This document shows, one piece after another, positions 52,232 through 61,888 of a stretch of DNA of 64,000 nucleotides (positions are counted from its first letter, which is position 1; each line of letters opens with the position of its first letter). Source of the stretch: Tahibacter aquaticus. GTDB lineage: Bacteria > Pseudomonadota > Gammaproteobacteria > Xanthomonadales > Rhodanobacteraceae. The translations under genes and the position numbers were made by a program. The DNA is taken from contig NZ_SNZH01000018.1 in NCBI RefSeq assembly GCF_004363655.1, forward strand, positions 1-64,000, written 5' to 3'. The notes under the pieces are model-generated. The model searched no databases. It was not told the origin of the DNA and saw only the letters and a program-made list of their open reading frames with translations.

Positions 52232-54330
52232 TGCGCAATCCCACTGCCAAACTGCGCGCCTGTCTGCTGACCACGGTATTGATGCTCGCCAGCGCAGCTA
52301 CGCTGGCCCAGCCGCCGCAGTCGGCGGCGGGCAATCCGCCGGGTACGCATACGCTGAACCTCAAGGATGCAGACATCCAGGCGCTGATCGCGACGGTATC
52401 GGAAATCACCGGACGCAATTTCATCGTCGGCCCGAATGTGCAGGGCAAGGTCAGCGTGATCTCGGCGCGGCCGATGCAGCCTGATGAAATCTACGATGTA
52501 TTCCTCTCGGTGCTGCGCGTGCATGGCTATGCGGCGGTGTCCGCCGGCAGCATGATCAAGATCGTGCCCGAGGCCATGGCCCAGGCCGAAGGTGGCAACA
52601 GCGTAGCCACGGCCGAATCCGGCGATGCCATCGTCACCCAGATCGTGCCCTTGCGCCATGTGGCCGCCGCCGAACTGGTACCCATCCTGCGTCCGCTGCT
52701 GCCCCAGGGCGCGCAGCTGATCGCGCACCAGACCAGCAACTCGCTGGTGATCTCCGACCGCGCCAGCAACGTGCAGCGCGTCGCCGGTATCATCACGCGC
52801 ATCGACACGGTGTCCGATGCCGAAGTGGAAGTGTTGCCTTTGCAGCACGCCAATGCGTCGGAGATGGCGCGTACCCTGACCATCCTCGCCGACGACAAGG
52901 CCACCCAGGCGTCCGGCGAAGTACCGCGCATCCTTGCCGACGAACGCACCAATTCCATCCTGATCGCCGGCGCCAAGAGCGGCCGCCTGCGCATGCGCAC
53001 CCTGGTCACCCACCTCGACACGCCGCTGTCCAGCGGCGGCGGCACCAACGTGGTCTATCTGCGCTACGCCAAGGCCAAGGAGCTGGTGCCCATCCTGACC
53101 GGTGTGGCCGCCACGCTGAACAACGAAGTCAGTTCCAGCGGCGCGGCTGTCGTCACGCCGGGTGCTGCCGCGGGCAGCAGTGCCGCGGCCAGCGGCGGCA
53201 GCGCGACGATCCAGGCGCACGAGGAAACCAATGCGCTGATCATCAGCGCCTCGCCGGCGGTATTCCGTTCCCTCGAAGGCGTGATCCGCCAGCTCGACGT
53301 GCGCCGCGCGCAGGTGCTGATCGAGGCCATCATTGCCGAAGTCGCCGACGAGACCGCGAGCGAGATCGGCGTGCAATGGCAGGCACCGGTGAACGGGCTG
53401 GACGACAACACCTTCATCGGCGGCACCAATTTCAACGGTCCTGGCGGCACCGGCAGCATCGTCTCCACCGCGCAGAACCCGCTGGCGCTCGGCGCCGGCC
53501 TGTCGCTGGGCTATATCACCGGCACCACCAAGGTGCCCGGCGTCGGCGACATCCTCAATCTCGGCTTCCTGCTGCGCATGCTCAAGGGCGACGGCAAGTC
53601 CAACGTGCTGTCCACGCCGTCGGTACTGACCCTGGACAATACCGAGGCCACCATCAAGGTCGCCCAGGAAGTGCCGTTCAAGACCGGCCAGTACACCAAC
53701 GCCTCGGGCACCGGCGGCACCGGCAGCCAGCCGCTGAATCCGTTCCAGACCATCGAGCGCAAGGACGTAGGCATCACCCTGAAAGTGACGCCGCACATCA
53801 ACGAAGGTGATTCGGTACGCCTGGACCTGCATCAGGAAGTATCGTCGCTGGCGCCGAGCGTCGACGGCGCGGTCGACCTGGTCACCAACAAGCGCGAGCT
53901 GTCGACCAGCGTGCTGGTTGCCGACGACGCCACCCTGGTGCTTGGCGGCCTGAGCGACCAGAACGCCAGCGACAGCAACCAGAAGGTGCCCGGCCTGGGC
54001 AGCATTCCGGTACTGGGCAACCTGTTCCGCTACCGCAGCAACAAGGTGAGCAAGCGCGACCTGATGATCTTCCTGCACCCGAAGATCCTGCGCGACGCGG
54101 CCACCGAGCAGGCCGTATCCAGCGAAAAGTATAATTATATTCGTACCGAACAATTGCAGATGCGCGGCAACCACGAGGCATTGACCCCGCAGGCGCGCCA
54201 GCCGGTGGTGAAGGAAATGCACGATTTCATGTCCGACCCGAACGGCCCGGCCATGCCGGCGGCAGCACCCCGGCCTGCGGCCAAGGGTGGCGCAGCGCCG
54301 AAAAAGCCGGCCGCCCGGGGCGACAAGTGA
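52228..54330 (+). CDS. gspD: Type II secretion system secretin GspD
   Basis: A 700-residue outer-membrane secretin with a signal peptide ([17 protein letters not shown]). Periplasmic N0 ([20 protein letters not shown]), N1-N3 (e.g. [38 protein letters not shown]) and secretin core ([54 protein letters not shown]) are in order. It forms the channel through which folded exoproteins leave. Two ATGs (52228, 52231) are possible. It overlaps gspC by four bases and gspE by four. Confidence 0.93.
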   Translation: MMRNPTAKLRACLLTTVLMLASAATLAQPPQSAAGNPPGTHTLNLKDADIQALIATVSEITGRNFIVGPNVQGKVSVISARPMQPDEIYDVFLSVLRVHGYAAVSAGSMIKIVPEAMAQAEGGNSVATAESGDAIVTQIVPLRHVAAAELVPILRPLLPQGAQLIAHQTSNSLVISDRASNVQRVAGIITRIDTVSDAEVEVLPLQHANASEMARTLTILADDKATQASGEVPRILADERTNSILIAGAKSGRLRMRTLVTHLDTPLSSGGGTNVVYLRYAKAKELVPILTGVAATLNNEVSSSGAAVVTPGAAAGSSAAASGGSATIQAHEETNALIISASPAVFRSLEGVIRQLDVRRAQVLIEAIIAEVADETASEIGVQWQAPVNGLDDNTFIGGTNFNGPGGTGSIVSTAQNPLALGAGLSLGYITGTTKVPGVGDILNLGFLLRMLKGDGKSNVLSTPSVLTLDNTEATIKVAQEVPFKTGQYTNASGTGGTGSQPLNPFQTIERKDVGITLKVTPHINEGDSVRLDLHQEVSSLAPSVDGAVDLVTNKRELSTSVLVADDATLVLGGLSDQNASDSNQKVPGLGSIPVLGNLFRYRSNKVSKRDLMIFLHPKILRDAATEQAVSSEKYNYIRTEQLQMRGNHEALTPQARQPVVKEMHDFMSDPNGPAMPAAAPRPAAKGGAAPKKPAARGDK

Positions 54331-55856
54331 GTGAAGGCAGTACGCCGCCAATGCAGGGCAGCGAAGGCACAGGCAATTCCAGGACGGCGCGGCCGGCGCG
54401 GCCGAATTTCGGCTTCGCCCGGCGTAATGGCGCGACCCTCGTCGCCTGGCACGACGACCACGCCGAAGTAGCCTGCCGCGAAGGCGTCAAACCCGAAGTG
54501 CTGGCCGAATTGCGCCGCTACCTGGGCGCGCCGCTGAAGCTGACGCGCCACAGCGCGGCCGATTTCGAACAGTTGCTGCGCCGCCTGTACGAACAGGGCG
54601 ACGACGCCCGCGGCGTGGTGTCGGACATGGACGAGTCCATGGACCTGCGCTCGATCGCCGACGACCTGCCCGAGCCGGAAGACCTGCTCGAAAGCGACGA
54701 CGACGCGCCCATCATCCGCCTGATCAATGCGCTGCTGACGGAAGCCGTCAAGGAAGGCGCCTCGGATATCCATATCGAGCCGTACGAGAACCGCCTGGTC
54801 GTGCGTTTCCGTATCGACGGCGTGCTGCGCGAAATCCTCTCGCCGCAGAAAGCCGTGGCGAATGCGGTGGTCAGCCGCATCAAGGTCATGGCCAAGCTCG
54901 ACATCGCCGAGAAACGCCTGCCGCAGGACGGCCGCATCGGCCTGAAGATCGCCGGGCGCCCGGTCGATGTGCGCGTCTCGACCATTCCCGCCGGCCACGG
55001 CGAGCGCGTGGTGCTGCGCCTGCTGGACAAGCAGGCCGGACGGCTGGACCTGATCCAGCTGGGCATGGCCGCTGACGACCGTTCGCGCCTGGAAAACATC
55101 ATTGCGCGGCCGCACGGCATCTTCCTCGTCACCGGGCCTACCGGTTCGGGCAAGACCACCACGCTGTACGCGGCCCTGCTCAAGCTTAACGACGCCAGCC
55201 GCAACATCATGACCGTGGAAGACCCGATCGAGTACTACATCGACGGCGTCGGCCAGACCCAGGTCAATACCAAGGTGGAAATGACCTTCGCCCGCGGCCT
55301 GCGCGCGATCCTGCGCCAGGATCCGGACGTCGTCATGGTTGGCGAAATCCGCGACCTGGAAACCGCGCAGATCGCGGTGCAGGCATCGCTGACGGGACAT
55401 CTGGTCTTGTCCACTTTGCATACCAATTCCGCCGTCGGCGCGGTGACGCGCCTGCGCGACATGGGCGTAGAGCCGTTCCTGCTGTCGTCGTCGCTGATCG
55501 GTGTACTGGCGCAGCGTTTGGTGCGTGTACTCGATCCGGCCACGCGCGAAGCCTATGCGGCCACGCCGCGGGAGCTGTCGGCCTTCGGCCAGCCCATCGA
55601 CCTGCAGGCCACGCTGTACCGGCCCGTCGAGGGACTGGTCGGCCGGGCGTCGGGCTATCGGGGCCGTACCGGCATCTACGAACTGATCGGCGTGGACGAG
55701 AATTTCCGCCGGCAGATCCACGAAGGCGCCTCGGAAGCCGACATGGAACGCTACGCGCGCACGCGCTGCGCGGCGATGCCGGCCGATGGCTGGGCCAAGT
55801 GCCTGTCGGGCATGACCTCGGTGGACGAGGTGTTGCGGGTTACGCGGGAAGATTGA
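54327..55856 (+). CDS. gspE: Type II secretion ATPase GspE lacking the zinc cysteines
   Basis: A 509-residue hexameric ATPase that powers pseudopilus growth. Seen: [20 protein letters not shown], Walker [15 protein letters not shown] (near residue 270), Asp box TVEDPIEYY, Walker [12 protein letters not shown], His box STLHTNSA, and [12 protein letters not shown] near the end. Between [13 protein letters not shown] and that block, canonical GspE proteins have CxxC...CxxC holding zinc; here Asp/Ala and Gly/Ala occupy these positions and no cysteine is present. GTG 54327 overlaps the gspD stop (GTGA). Confidence 0.92.
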   Translation: MSEGSTPPMQGSEGTGNSRTARPARPNFGFARRNGATLVAWHDDHAEVACREGVKPEVLAELRRYLGAPLKLTRHSAADFEQLLRRLYEQGDDARGVVSDMDESMDLRSIADDLPEPEDLLESDDDAPIIRLINALLTEAVKEGASDIHIEPYENRLVVRFRIDGVLREILSPQKAVANAVVSRIKVMAKLDIAEKRLPQDGRIGLKIAGRPVDVRVSTIPAGHGERVVLRLLDKQAGRLDLIQLGMAADDRSRLENIIARPHGIFLVTGPTGSGKTTTLYAALLKLNDASRNIMTVEDPIEYYIDGVGQTQVNTKVEMTFARGLRAILRQDPDVVMVGEIRDLETAQIAVQASLTGHLVLSTLHTNSAVGAVTRLRDMGVEPFLLSSSLIGVLAQRLVRVLDPATREAYAATPRELSAFGQPIDLQATLYRPVEGLVGRASGYRGRTGIYELIGVDENFRRQIHEGASEADMERYARTRCAAMPADGWAKCLSGMTSVDEVLRVTRED

Positions 55857-55938
55857 GCGGCGCTTTCGGCGAAGCGCGGCGTCGGTGGATTTGTTGACTC
55901 GGCTCAATCTTGCTGCAAAGTATATTTCGGCATCTGCC

Positions 55939-56040
55939 CCCTCACCCCAGCCCTCTCCCCAAGCGGAGCTTGGAGGAGAGGGAGCCATGCTTTGGCCCAC
56001 TCCCATCGCCTGCGATGGAGGAGTGGGCCAGGAGAGGGCG
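55939..56040. repeat. Composite palindromic intergenic element (MITE-like)
   Basis: Two nested hairpins: one at 55951-55982 (CCCTCTCC and CCAAGC stems closing on GCTTGG and GGAGAGGG) and one at 55994-56029 (GGCCCACTCC with GGAGTGGGCC, inner CATCGC/GCGATG). The ends CCTCACCCCAGCCC and GGAGAGGGCG look like a repeated unit known in many gammaproteobacterial genomes. It lies in the 355-base gap between gspE and the first permease; the rest of that gap shows only the promoter box at 56183. Confidence 0.75.
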
Positions 56041-56182
56041 CGCAGCCTTTGCAAACTTCAGCATCCGGTTTTCGCCGCCACTGCCGAGGGATTCAAACCT
56101 CGCGGTACTACATCGCGGCGACCATACCGTTAACACGCTCCCCGCGCGCCAATCCGCCTCGTTTGCTGCACCGCAGCCTGGC

Positions 56183-56197
56183 TATGATCGGCCGGAT
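56183..56197 (+). promoter_or_regulatory. Box upstream of the first permease, shared with the second
   Basis: TATGATCGGCCGGAT, 14 bases before ATG 56212. The identical 15 bases occur 15 bases before the start of the second permease at 57690-57704. TATGAT could serve as a -10 hexamer, and CGGCCG is palindromic. Confidence 0.55.
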
Positions 56198-56211
56198 ATC
56201 GGGAGCCTCGC

Positions 56212-57618
56212 ATGAGCCAGCAAGCATCCACCGCCGTATCGTCTGACGGGTTTCAGCGTTCCTTGTCTTTGCTCGACGGCACCATGCTGGTAGCCGGCTC
56301 CATGATCGGCTCGGGCATCTTCATCGTCAGCGCCGATATTGCGCGCACGGTCGGTTCGGCCGGCTATCTGGTGCTGGTCTGGCTGATCTCCGGCCTCATG
56401 ACCGTGATCGGTGCGCTGAGCTATGCGGAATTGTCCGCCATGTATCCAAAGGCCGGCGGGCAATATGTATACCTGCGCGAGGCCTGGGGCAGGCTGCCGG
56501 CCTTCCTGTATGGCTGGTCGTTTTTCGCGGTGATCCAGACCGGCTCCATTGCCGCCGTCGGCGTGGCCTTCGCCAAGTTCGCCGCCTATCTGTTTCCGGC
56601 GCTGGGTGAGCAGAACCTGCTGCTGGACCTGGGCCTGCTGCGCCTCAACGCCGCACAGCTGGTGTCCATAGCCGTGGTGCTGCTACTGACCCTGGTCAAC
56701 AGCCGTGGTGTGAACTATGGCAAATGGATACAGACCGGCTTCACCCTGGCCAAGATCGCCGCCGTCGTCGCGCTGGTCGTGTTCGGCCTGCTGCTCGGCG
56801 CCAAGGCCGAGATCTGGAATGCGAACTGGGCCGAGGCCTGGCAGCGGCCGCCGAGCGGCGCCGGCGGCTTCGCGCTGGCCCTGCTGCCGGCGATCGCCGT
56901 ATCCATGGTCGGTGCGCTGTTCTCTTCCGATTCCTGGCACAGCGCCGCGTCGGTTGCCGGCGAGATGCACAATCCGCGGCGCAATGTGGGCCTGAGCCTG
57001 CTGCTTGGTACCGTCATCGTCTGCAGTCTCTACGTCGTGGCCAACCTGATGTACCTCGCCGTGCTGCCGCTGCAGGGCATTGCCCAGGCCGAGGCCGACC
57101 GTGTCGGCGTAGCCGCCGCGCAGGCGGCATTCGGGCCCTTGGGCACGACGATGATTGCGGTGCTGATCATGGTGTCCACGTTCGGCTGCGTGAACGGTCT
57201 GATCATGGCCGGCGCGCGCGTCTACTACAGCATGGCCGGCGACGGCCTGTTCTTCCGCCGCGCCGCCACGCTGAATGCGCAGGCCGTACCCGGCTGGGCG
57301 CTGTGGCTGCAGGCGCTGTGGGCCTGCGTGCTGTGCCTGTCGGGGCGCTACGGCGACCTGCTCGATTACGTCATCCTGGCGACGCTGATCTTCTACGTGC
57401 TGACCATCGCCGGGCTGTTCCGCCTGCGCCGCACGCGGCCGCAGGCAGAACGGCCTTACCGCGCGTTCGGCTATCCCTGGCTGCCGGCGCTGTATCTGCT
57501 GCTGGCCAGCGGCGTCGGTATCGGCCTGCTGATCTGGAAGCCGGCCTATACCTGGCCTGGCCTGGCCATCGTGCTGCTGGGGGTGCCGGTGTTCTATGCG
57601 ATCCGCCGCCGCCAATAG
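56212..57618 (+). CDS. APC-family amino acid permease (LAT type)
   Basis: A 468-residue membrane transporter of the amino acid-polyamine-organocation superfamily. Twelve helices; the first begins DGTMLVAGSMIGSGIFIVSA, carrying the GSGIF substrate-binding turn, followed by SYAELSAMYPKAGGQYVYLR, the APC hallmark in helix 2-3. The LAT subgroup imports or exchanges neutral amino acids; specificity is not evident. It lies 356 bases after gspE on the same strand with its own putative promoter box. A second permease follows. Confidence 0.88.
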   Translation: MSQQASTAVSSDGFQRSLSLLDGTMLVAGSMIGSGIFIVSADIARTVGSAGYLVLVWLISGLMTVIGALSYAELSAMYPKAGGQYVYLREAWGRLPAFLYGWSFFAVIQTGSIAAVGVAFAKFAAYLFPALGEQNLLLDLGLLRLNAAQLVSIAVVLLLTLVNSRGVNYGKWIQTGFTLAKIAAVVALVVFGLLLGAKAEIWNANWAEAWQRPPSGAGGFALALLPAIAVSMVGALFSSDSWHSAASVAGEMHNPRRNVGLSLLLGTVIVCSLYVVANLMYLAVLPLQGIAQAEADRVGVAAAQAAFGPLGTTMIAVLIMVSTFGCVNGLIMAGARVYYSMAGDGLFFRRAATLNAQAVPGWALWLQALWACVLCLSGRYGDLLDYVILATLIFYVLTIAGLFRLRRTRPQAERPYRAFGYPWLPALYLLLASGVGIGLLIWKPAYTWPGLAIVLLGVPVFYAIRRRQ

Positions 57619-57689
57619 CCTGTACGGATGTGGCCCAGGTATCCAGCGCCGGCAAACCTACGGCACCCCCGCCGCTCTGCGCGAGTGGT

Positions 57690-57704
57690 TATGATCGGCC
57701 GGAT
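57690..57704 (+). promoter_or_regulatory. Box upstream of the second permease, identical to 56183-56197
   Basis: TATGATCGGCCGGAT again, in the 101-base gap between the two permease genes, 15 bases before ATG 57720. Shared sequence continues loosely (GGGAG in both leaders), while the flanks differ. Confidence 0.55.
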
Positions 57705-57719
57705 TCCTGGGAGGGAACC

Positions 57720-59156
57720 ATGAGCCTCATTCAACAGATCACGCGGCACAAGAGCATCGAGCAATTGCAGAGCGAGGCGGGCGCACGGGGCGAATTCCGC
57801 CGCGTGCTGGGCCTGTGGCAGCTCACGGCGATCGGCCTCGGCGGCATCATCGGCGTCGGCATCTTCGTGCTGGCCGGACAGCAGGCCGCAGCGAACGCCG
57901 GCCCGGCGGTGGCGCTGGCCTTCATCATCGCCGGCATCGCCAGTGCCGCCGCCGCGCTGTGCTACGCGGAATTCGCCGGCATGATTCCTGTCACCGGCAG
58001 CGCCTATACCTACGGCTATGCGGTGCTCGGCGAAGGCGTGGCCTGGCTGATCGGCTGGGATCTACTGCTGGAATACGCGCTGATCGTCGCGGCGGTGTCC
58101 AGCGGCTGGGCCGGTTACCTGCAGAACCTGCTCGGACACGTGGGCATCCATCTGCCGGTCTGGGCGCAGGGCGCCATGGGCACGGGCGAAGGCCGCGTGT
58201 TCAACGTGATTGCTGCCCTGGTCGCGATGGGCGTGGCGGTACTGCTGACCATGCGCACGGAAACCGGTGCGCGGCTCAATACCATCGTCGTCGCGGTCAA
58301 GGTCGTCGGCGTGGCGCTGGTCATCGGCGTCGGCGCGTTCTACATCAACACGGCCAACTGGTTTCCGTTCATTCCGCCGGAGGTGGTCGGTGCCAACGGC
58401 GAAAAGCAGTTCGGCTTCCAGGGCGTGGTCGCTGCCGCGTCGGTGGTGTTCTTTGCGGTATTCGGCTACGACACGCTGACCACGGCAGCGGAAGAATCGA
58501 AGAATCCCCAGCGCGATCTGCCACGCGCGATCCTGTTGTCGCTGGGCGTGTCGATGGTGCTGTACCTGACCATCTCCCTGGTCATTACCGGCGTCGCCCA
58601 CTACAGCACGCTCAACAACGATGCGCCGGTGGCGAATGCGTTCCAGTCGCTGGGCCTGACCTGGATCAGCGCGGCGATTTCCGCGGTCGCCGTGGCGAGC
58701 ATCATCAGCGTGGTGTTTGCCTTCATGCTGGCGGCGGCGCGCATCTGGTTCTCGCTGGCCCGCGACGGCTTGTTGCCGCAATGGTTTGCCAAGGTGCATC
58801 CGCGCTACGGCACGCCGTACCGGCCGACGCTGATCCTCGGCCTGCTCACTGGCCTCGCTGCCGGCGCCATGCCGATCGGCGATCTGGCCAAGCTGGTGAA
58901 TATCGGCGTGCTCTGCGCATTCATCGTGATCTGCGGATCGATCATCGTGCTGCGCCGCACGCGGCCCGAGGTCAAGCGCGCCTTCCGCACGCCGCTGGTG
59001 CCGCTGGTGCCGATCGTCGGCATCGTGTTCTCGATCTGGCTGCTGACCGGCCTGCCCTGGATCACCTGGGAACGCTTCCTGATGTGGATGGCGCTGGGCC
59101 TGGTGGTGTATTTCGGCTACGGCATCCGTCACAGCGTGCTGGCAAAGCGCGGCTAG
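57720..59156 (+). CDS. APC-family cationic amino acid transporter (CAT type)
   Basis: A 478-residue membrane transporter. The N-terminal QSEAGARGEFRRVLG before helix 1 (LTAIGLGGIIGVGIFVLAG) and ALCYAEFAGMIPVTGSAYTY identify the CAT subgroup (arginine/lysine-type transporters; some bacterial members import other amino acids). FAVFGYDTLTTAAEESKNPQ is a further CAT landmark. ATG 57720 has GAGGGAACC before it. It shares a 15-base upstream box with the permease before it, so the two are probably co-regulated though not equally specific. Confidence 0.89.
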   Translation: MSLIQQITRHKSIEQLQSEAGARGEFRRVLGLWQLTAIGLGGIIGVGIFVLAGQQAAANAGPAVALAFIIAGIASAAAALCYAEFAGMIPVTGSAYTYGYAVLGEGVAWLIGWDLLLEYALIVAAVSSGWAGYLQNLLGHVGIHLPVWAQGAMGTGEGRVFNVIAALVAMGVAVLLTMRTETGARLNTIVVAVKVVGVALVIGVGAFYINTANWFPFIPPEVVGANGEKQFGFQGVVAAASVVFFAVFGYDTLTTAAEESKNPQRDLPRAILLSLGVSMVLYLTISLVITGVAHYSTLNNDAPVANAFQSLGLTWISAAISAVAVASIISVVFAFMLAAARIWFSLARDGLLPQWFAKVHPRYGTPYRPTLILGLLTGLAAGAMPIGDLAKLVNIGVLCAFIVICGSIIVLRRTRPEVKRAFRTPLVPLVPIVGIVFSIWLLTGLPWITWERFLMWMALGLVVYFGYGIRHSVLAKRG

Positions 59157-59166
59157 GCGATGCCCT

Positions 59167-60030
59167 TCATCCGCGCCGCGGCCGTCCCGGCCAGGCGCGG
59201 ATTTCGCGCAGGTCTTTCAGCGCCCGCTGCCACAGCTGGTCGAAGCCTTCGGCCAGCTGTGCCGCCAGCCCCGCGTCGTGCACCAGCAGCGAGGCGAAGC
59301 GGCCTTCGCCGATGAAGGGATGGTCCAGCGCCAGTATCACCAGGTCGTCGTCGACGACATGGAAGGGATGCCCCATCTCGCCGCAGTAGCGCACGCCGCT
59401 GAGGTTGCGCGTAGAGCTGGCGAAATCGCGCAGAAACGCCAGCAGCTGCGGCGCATTGCGGTCGTCGAAGCCGAAGATCACGCGATGCTCAACGCCGGAG
59501 CGTTCGCGCTGGCGCGCTATGGTTTTCAGCACATCGAAACCGTCGTCGTCGCGCAGGCGGCGCATCGCCGCCAGATCGCCGGATTCCAGATACGACAGCA
59601 CGCGCTGGCGCGCGCCGGCCAGCCGGCTGACATGGCGCTTGATATGGCTGTCGGCGCCGATGGCCAGGTCGACCCGTGCTTCGTTGCTTTTCAGTTTGCG
59701 CGGCAATTTCTCGAAGGCAGCGCGCAGCGATTGCGAGGCCTGGGCGAACTGATCGGCGCGTTCGCGCGCAATGGCGTTGAGGCGGTCGATCAGCGGCTCC
59801 GGCGGCAGCGCCGCAAACAGCTGTGGACGCGAACGGCGTACCTCGACCAGGCCGAGCTGCGCCAGTTTCTCCATCGCGGCGTAGATCTTCGAACTCGGAA
59901 TATCGCCGTCGCGGCATAGCGTGGCCGCGTCGCTGACACCATGCACGGCCAGTGTGACCAGGGCGCGCTTCTCGTAGCTGCCGAAGCCGGCTTCGTCGAG
60001 CAGACCGAACTCGGCCCAGGCTACGCGCAT
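59167..60030 (-). CDS. TrmB-like transcriptional regulator
   Basis: A 287-residue regulator. An N-terminal winged helix (SYEKRALVTLAVHGVSDAAT, DIPSSKIYAAMEKLAQLGLV, residues 17-66) is followed by a coiled region and a TrmB-type sensor domain (HRVIFGFDDRNAPQLLAFLR, MGHPFHVVDDDLVILALDHP). TrmB proteins are sugar-sensing regulators found mostly in archaea, less often in bacteria. ATG 60030 follows TGGAGT. It is divergent from the VOC-protein gene 77 bases away, which may be its target; a short inverted repeat CTACT/AGTAG (60033-60048) could be an operator. Confidence 0.8.
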   Translation of the reverse strand: MRVAWAEFGLLDEAGFGSYEKRALVTLAVHGVSDAATLCRDGDIPSSKIYAAMEKLAQLGLVEVRRSRPQLFAALPPEPLIDRLNAIARERADQFAQASQSLRAAFEKLPRKLKSNEARVDLAIGADSHIKRHVSRLAGARQRVLSYLESGDLAAMRRLRDDDGFDVLKTIARQRERSGVEHRVIFGFDDRNAPQLLAFLRDFASSTRNLSGVRYCGEMGHPFHVVDDDLVILALDHPFIGEGRFASLLVHDAGLAAQLAEGFDQLWQRALKDLREIRAWPGRPRRG

Positions 60031-60107
60031 TTCTACTCCAGAAAGTAGCTGAATCGGCGCAAGTGTCTGTCGATACTGGTTTCCCCGCAAGCCAACGGAG
60101 AAACAGC

Positions 60108-60524
60108 ATGAGTGACAAACCCGCATCCGCCGCCGTCATCCCCCTGCGTTTCGTCGAGTCGGTCGACACGATGCGCGAGTTCTATCTGCAGCAGCTGGGC
60201 TTCGATCACCTGATGGGCATGGTCGGCAAGGACGGCCAGCTCGACTTCGCCATCGTGCAGCGCGCCGGCGCCATGCTGATGCTGTCGCGGCCGCAGGATG
60301 CGGCCGGCACGCTGACCGGCCACATGGAACTTTTCATCGAAGTGGACGATGTGGACGCCTACCACGAGCAGCTGAGCAAGACTGGCCTGGCCATCGTGCA
60401 GCCGCCACAGACGCAGTGGTGGGGCGACCGCAATTTCTCCGTGGTCGATCCGGCGGGACACACCTTGTGGTTCTGGAAGACCGTGGCCGAGATGCAGCCG
60501 CCGCCGGGTGTGACCATGATCTGA
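60108..60524 (+). CDS. VOC (glyoxalase/bleomycin-resistance) family protein
   Basis: A 138-residue single-chain vicinal-oxygen-chelate protein with two beta-alpha-beta-beta-beta modules: IPLRFVESVDTMREFYLQQL and LDFAIVQRAGAMLML in the first, GHMELFIEVDDVDAYHEQL and RNFSVVDPAGHTLWFW in the second. A possible metal-ligand set includes His/Glu of the second module. Catalytic role unknown. ATG 60108 follows CGGAGAAA; the gene is divergent from the TrmB-like regulator. Confidence 0.85.
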   Translation: MSDKPASAAVIPLRFVESVDTMREFYLQQLGFDHLMGMVGKDGQLDFAIVQRAGAMLMLSRPQDAAGTLTGHMELFIEVDDVDAYHEQLSKTGLAIVQPPQTQWWGDRNFSVVDPAGHTLWFWKTVAEMQPPPGVTMI

Positions 60525-60666
60525 GCCAGCCACACGCTCGCAGCCGTCCCGGCCATCCTGCGGCGGCGGCTGCGCCATCGCCGCCGTCGCAGGGCGCGAC
60601 CAAGGCACGCTACCCCCGCTATGGGATTCCGTAGACAATCGGCCTTCGTCCCGACGGAATCCCCTA

Positions 60667-61872
60667 GTGCCGGCATTCGCCTATCAAGCCCTCGACGCCA
60701 GCGGCAAGACTCAGCGCGGCGTGTTGCAGGGCGATACCGCGCGCGCCGTGCGCCAGAGCCTGCGCGAGCGCGGCCTGAATCCGCTGGATGTGACGCCGGT
60801 GGACGAAAAGCAACAAAGCTCGCCGCTGGGCCGGCGCGGCCTGTCGGCGGCCCAGCTGTCGCTGTTCACGCGCCAGCTCGCCACCCTGCTGTCGGCCGGC
60901 CTGCCCATCGACGAAGCGCTGGCTGCGTTGGCCGAGCAGGGCGAAGACGAGCGCTCGCGCAGCCTCACCGCCGCGCTGCGTTCGCGTGTGATGGAAGGTG
61001 CCTCGCTGGCCGGCGCCTTTGCCGACTATCCGGAAAGCTTTCCCGAGATCTACCGTGCCTCGGTCGCCGCGGGCGAACAGTCGGGCCGCCTCGGCACGGT
61101 GCTGGAGCGCCTGGCCGACTACGCCGAATCGCGCGATGCGCTGCGCCAGAAACTGCTCGCGGCCTTGGCCTATCCCTTGCTGCTGACCCTGGTGGCCACG
61201 GCCGTGGTGACGGGGTTGCTGATCTATGTGGTACCGCAGATCGTCGGCGTGTTCGCCAGCATGAAGCAGGAACTGCCGCTGCCGACGACGCTGCTGCTGG
61301 CGCTGTCGGCGTTGCTGAAGCGCTGGGGCATTTTTCTGGCGATCGGTCTGATGGCGGCCATCGTCGCCGCGCGCCTCGCCCTGCGCCGCGACAGCGTGCG
61401 CATGGTCTGGCATCGCTGGCTGCTGCGCCTGCCCCTGGTCGGCAAGCTGACGCGCGCATCGAACACCGCACGTGCCGCGCGCACACTGGCCTTGCTCAGC
61501 GCCAGCGCGGTGCCGCTGCTGGATGCGCTGGCCATCTCGGCCCAGGTCGTGCCCAACCTGCCCATGCGCGATGCGCTGCGCCGCGCCGCGCACAAGGTGC
61601 GCGAAGGCGGCGCGTTCTCGCGTGCGCTGGCCGACAGCGGCTATTTCCCGCCGGTGGCGGTGCGCCTGATCGCCAGCGGCGAACGCTCGGGCCAGCTCGA
61701 ACGCATGCTCCACGAAGCCGCCAACCACCAGGCGCGCGAACTGGACCGCTGGCTGACCGTGCTGACCGCGGTGCTTGGCCCGGCGGTGATTCTGCTGGTC
61801 GGCGGCATGGTGCTGTTCATCGTGCTGGCGATCCTGCTGCCGATCTTCAACATGAACCAGATGGTGAAGTGA
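60667..61872 (+). CDS. gspF: Type II secretion inner-membrane protein GspF
   Basis: A 401-residue inner-membrane platform protein. An N-terminal cytoplasmic half with two similar helical domains (FTRQLATLLSAGLPIDEALA; ASVAAGEQSGRLGTVLERLA, then LIASGERSGQLERMLHEAA) and three membrane helices (e.g. LVATAVVTGLLIYVVPQIVG and GGMVLFIVLAILLPIFNMNQ) are as in GspF/PilC. GTG 60667 is the start. It is separated from gspE by 4.8 kb of unrelated genes, and is 16 bases before ftsE. Confidence 0.93.
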   Translation: MPAFAYQALDASGKTQRGVLQGDTARAVRQSLRERGLNPLDVTPVDEKQQSSPLGRRGLSAAQLSLFTRQLATLLSAGLPIDEALAALAEQGEDERSRSLTAALRSRVMEGASLAGAFADYPESFPEIYRASVAAGEQSGRLGTVLERLADYAESRDALRQKLLAALAYPLLLTLVATAVVTGLLIYVVPQIVGVFASMKQELPLPTTLLLALSALLKRWGIFLAIGLMAAIVAARLALRRDSVRMVWHRWLLRLPLVGKLTRASNTARAARTLALLSASAVPLLDALAISAQVVPNLPMRDALRRAAHKVREGGAFSRALADSGYFPPVAVRLIASGERSGQLERMLHEAANHQARELDRWLTVLTAVLGPAVILLVGGMVLFIVLAILLPIFNMNQMVK

Positions 61873-61888
61873 TGCCGGGCGCCGCCGC

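Noticed and set aside
51979-54351. 790-residue antisense frame over gspC-gspD
   Set aside because: Complementary to the secretin gene with canonical motifs; the antisense protein has no recognisable domain.
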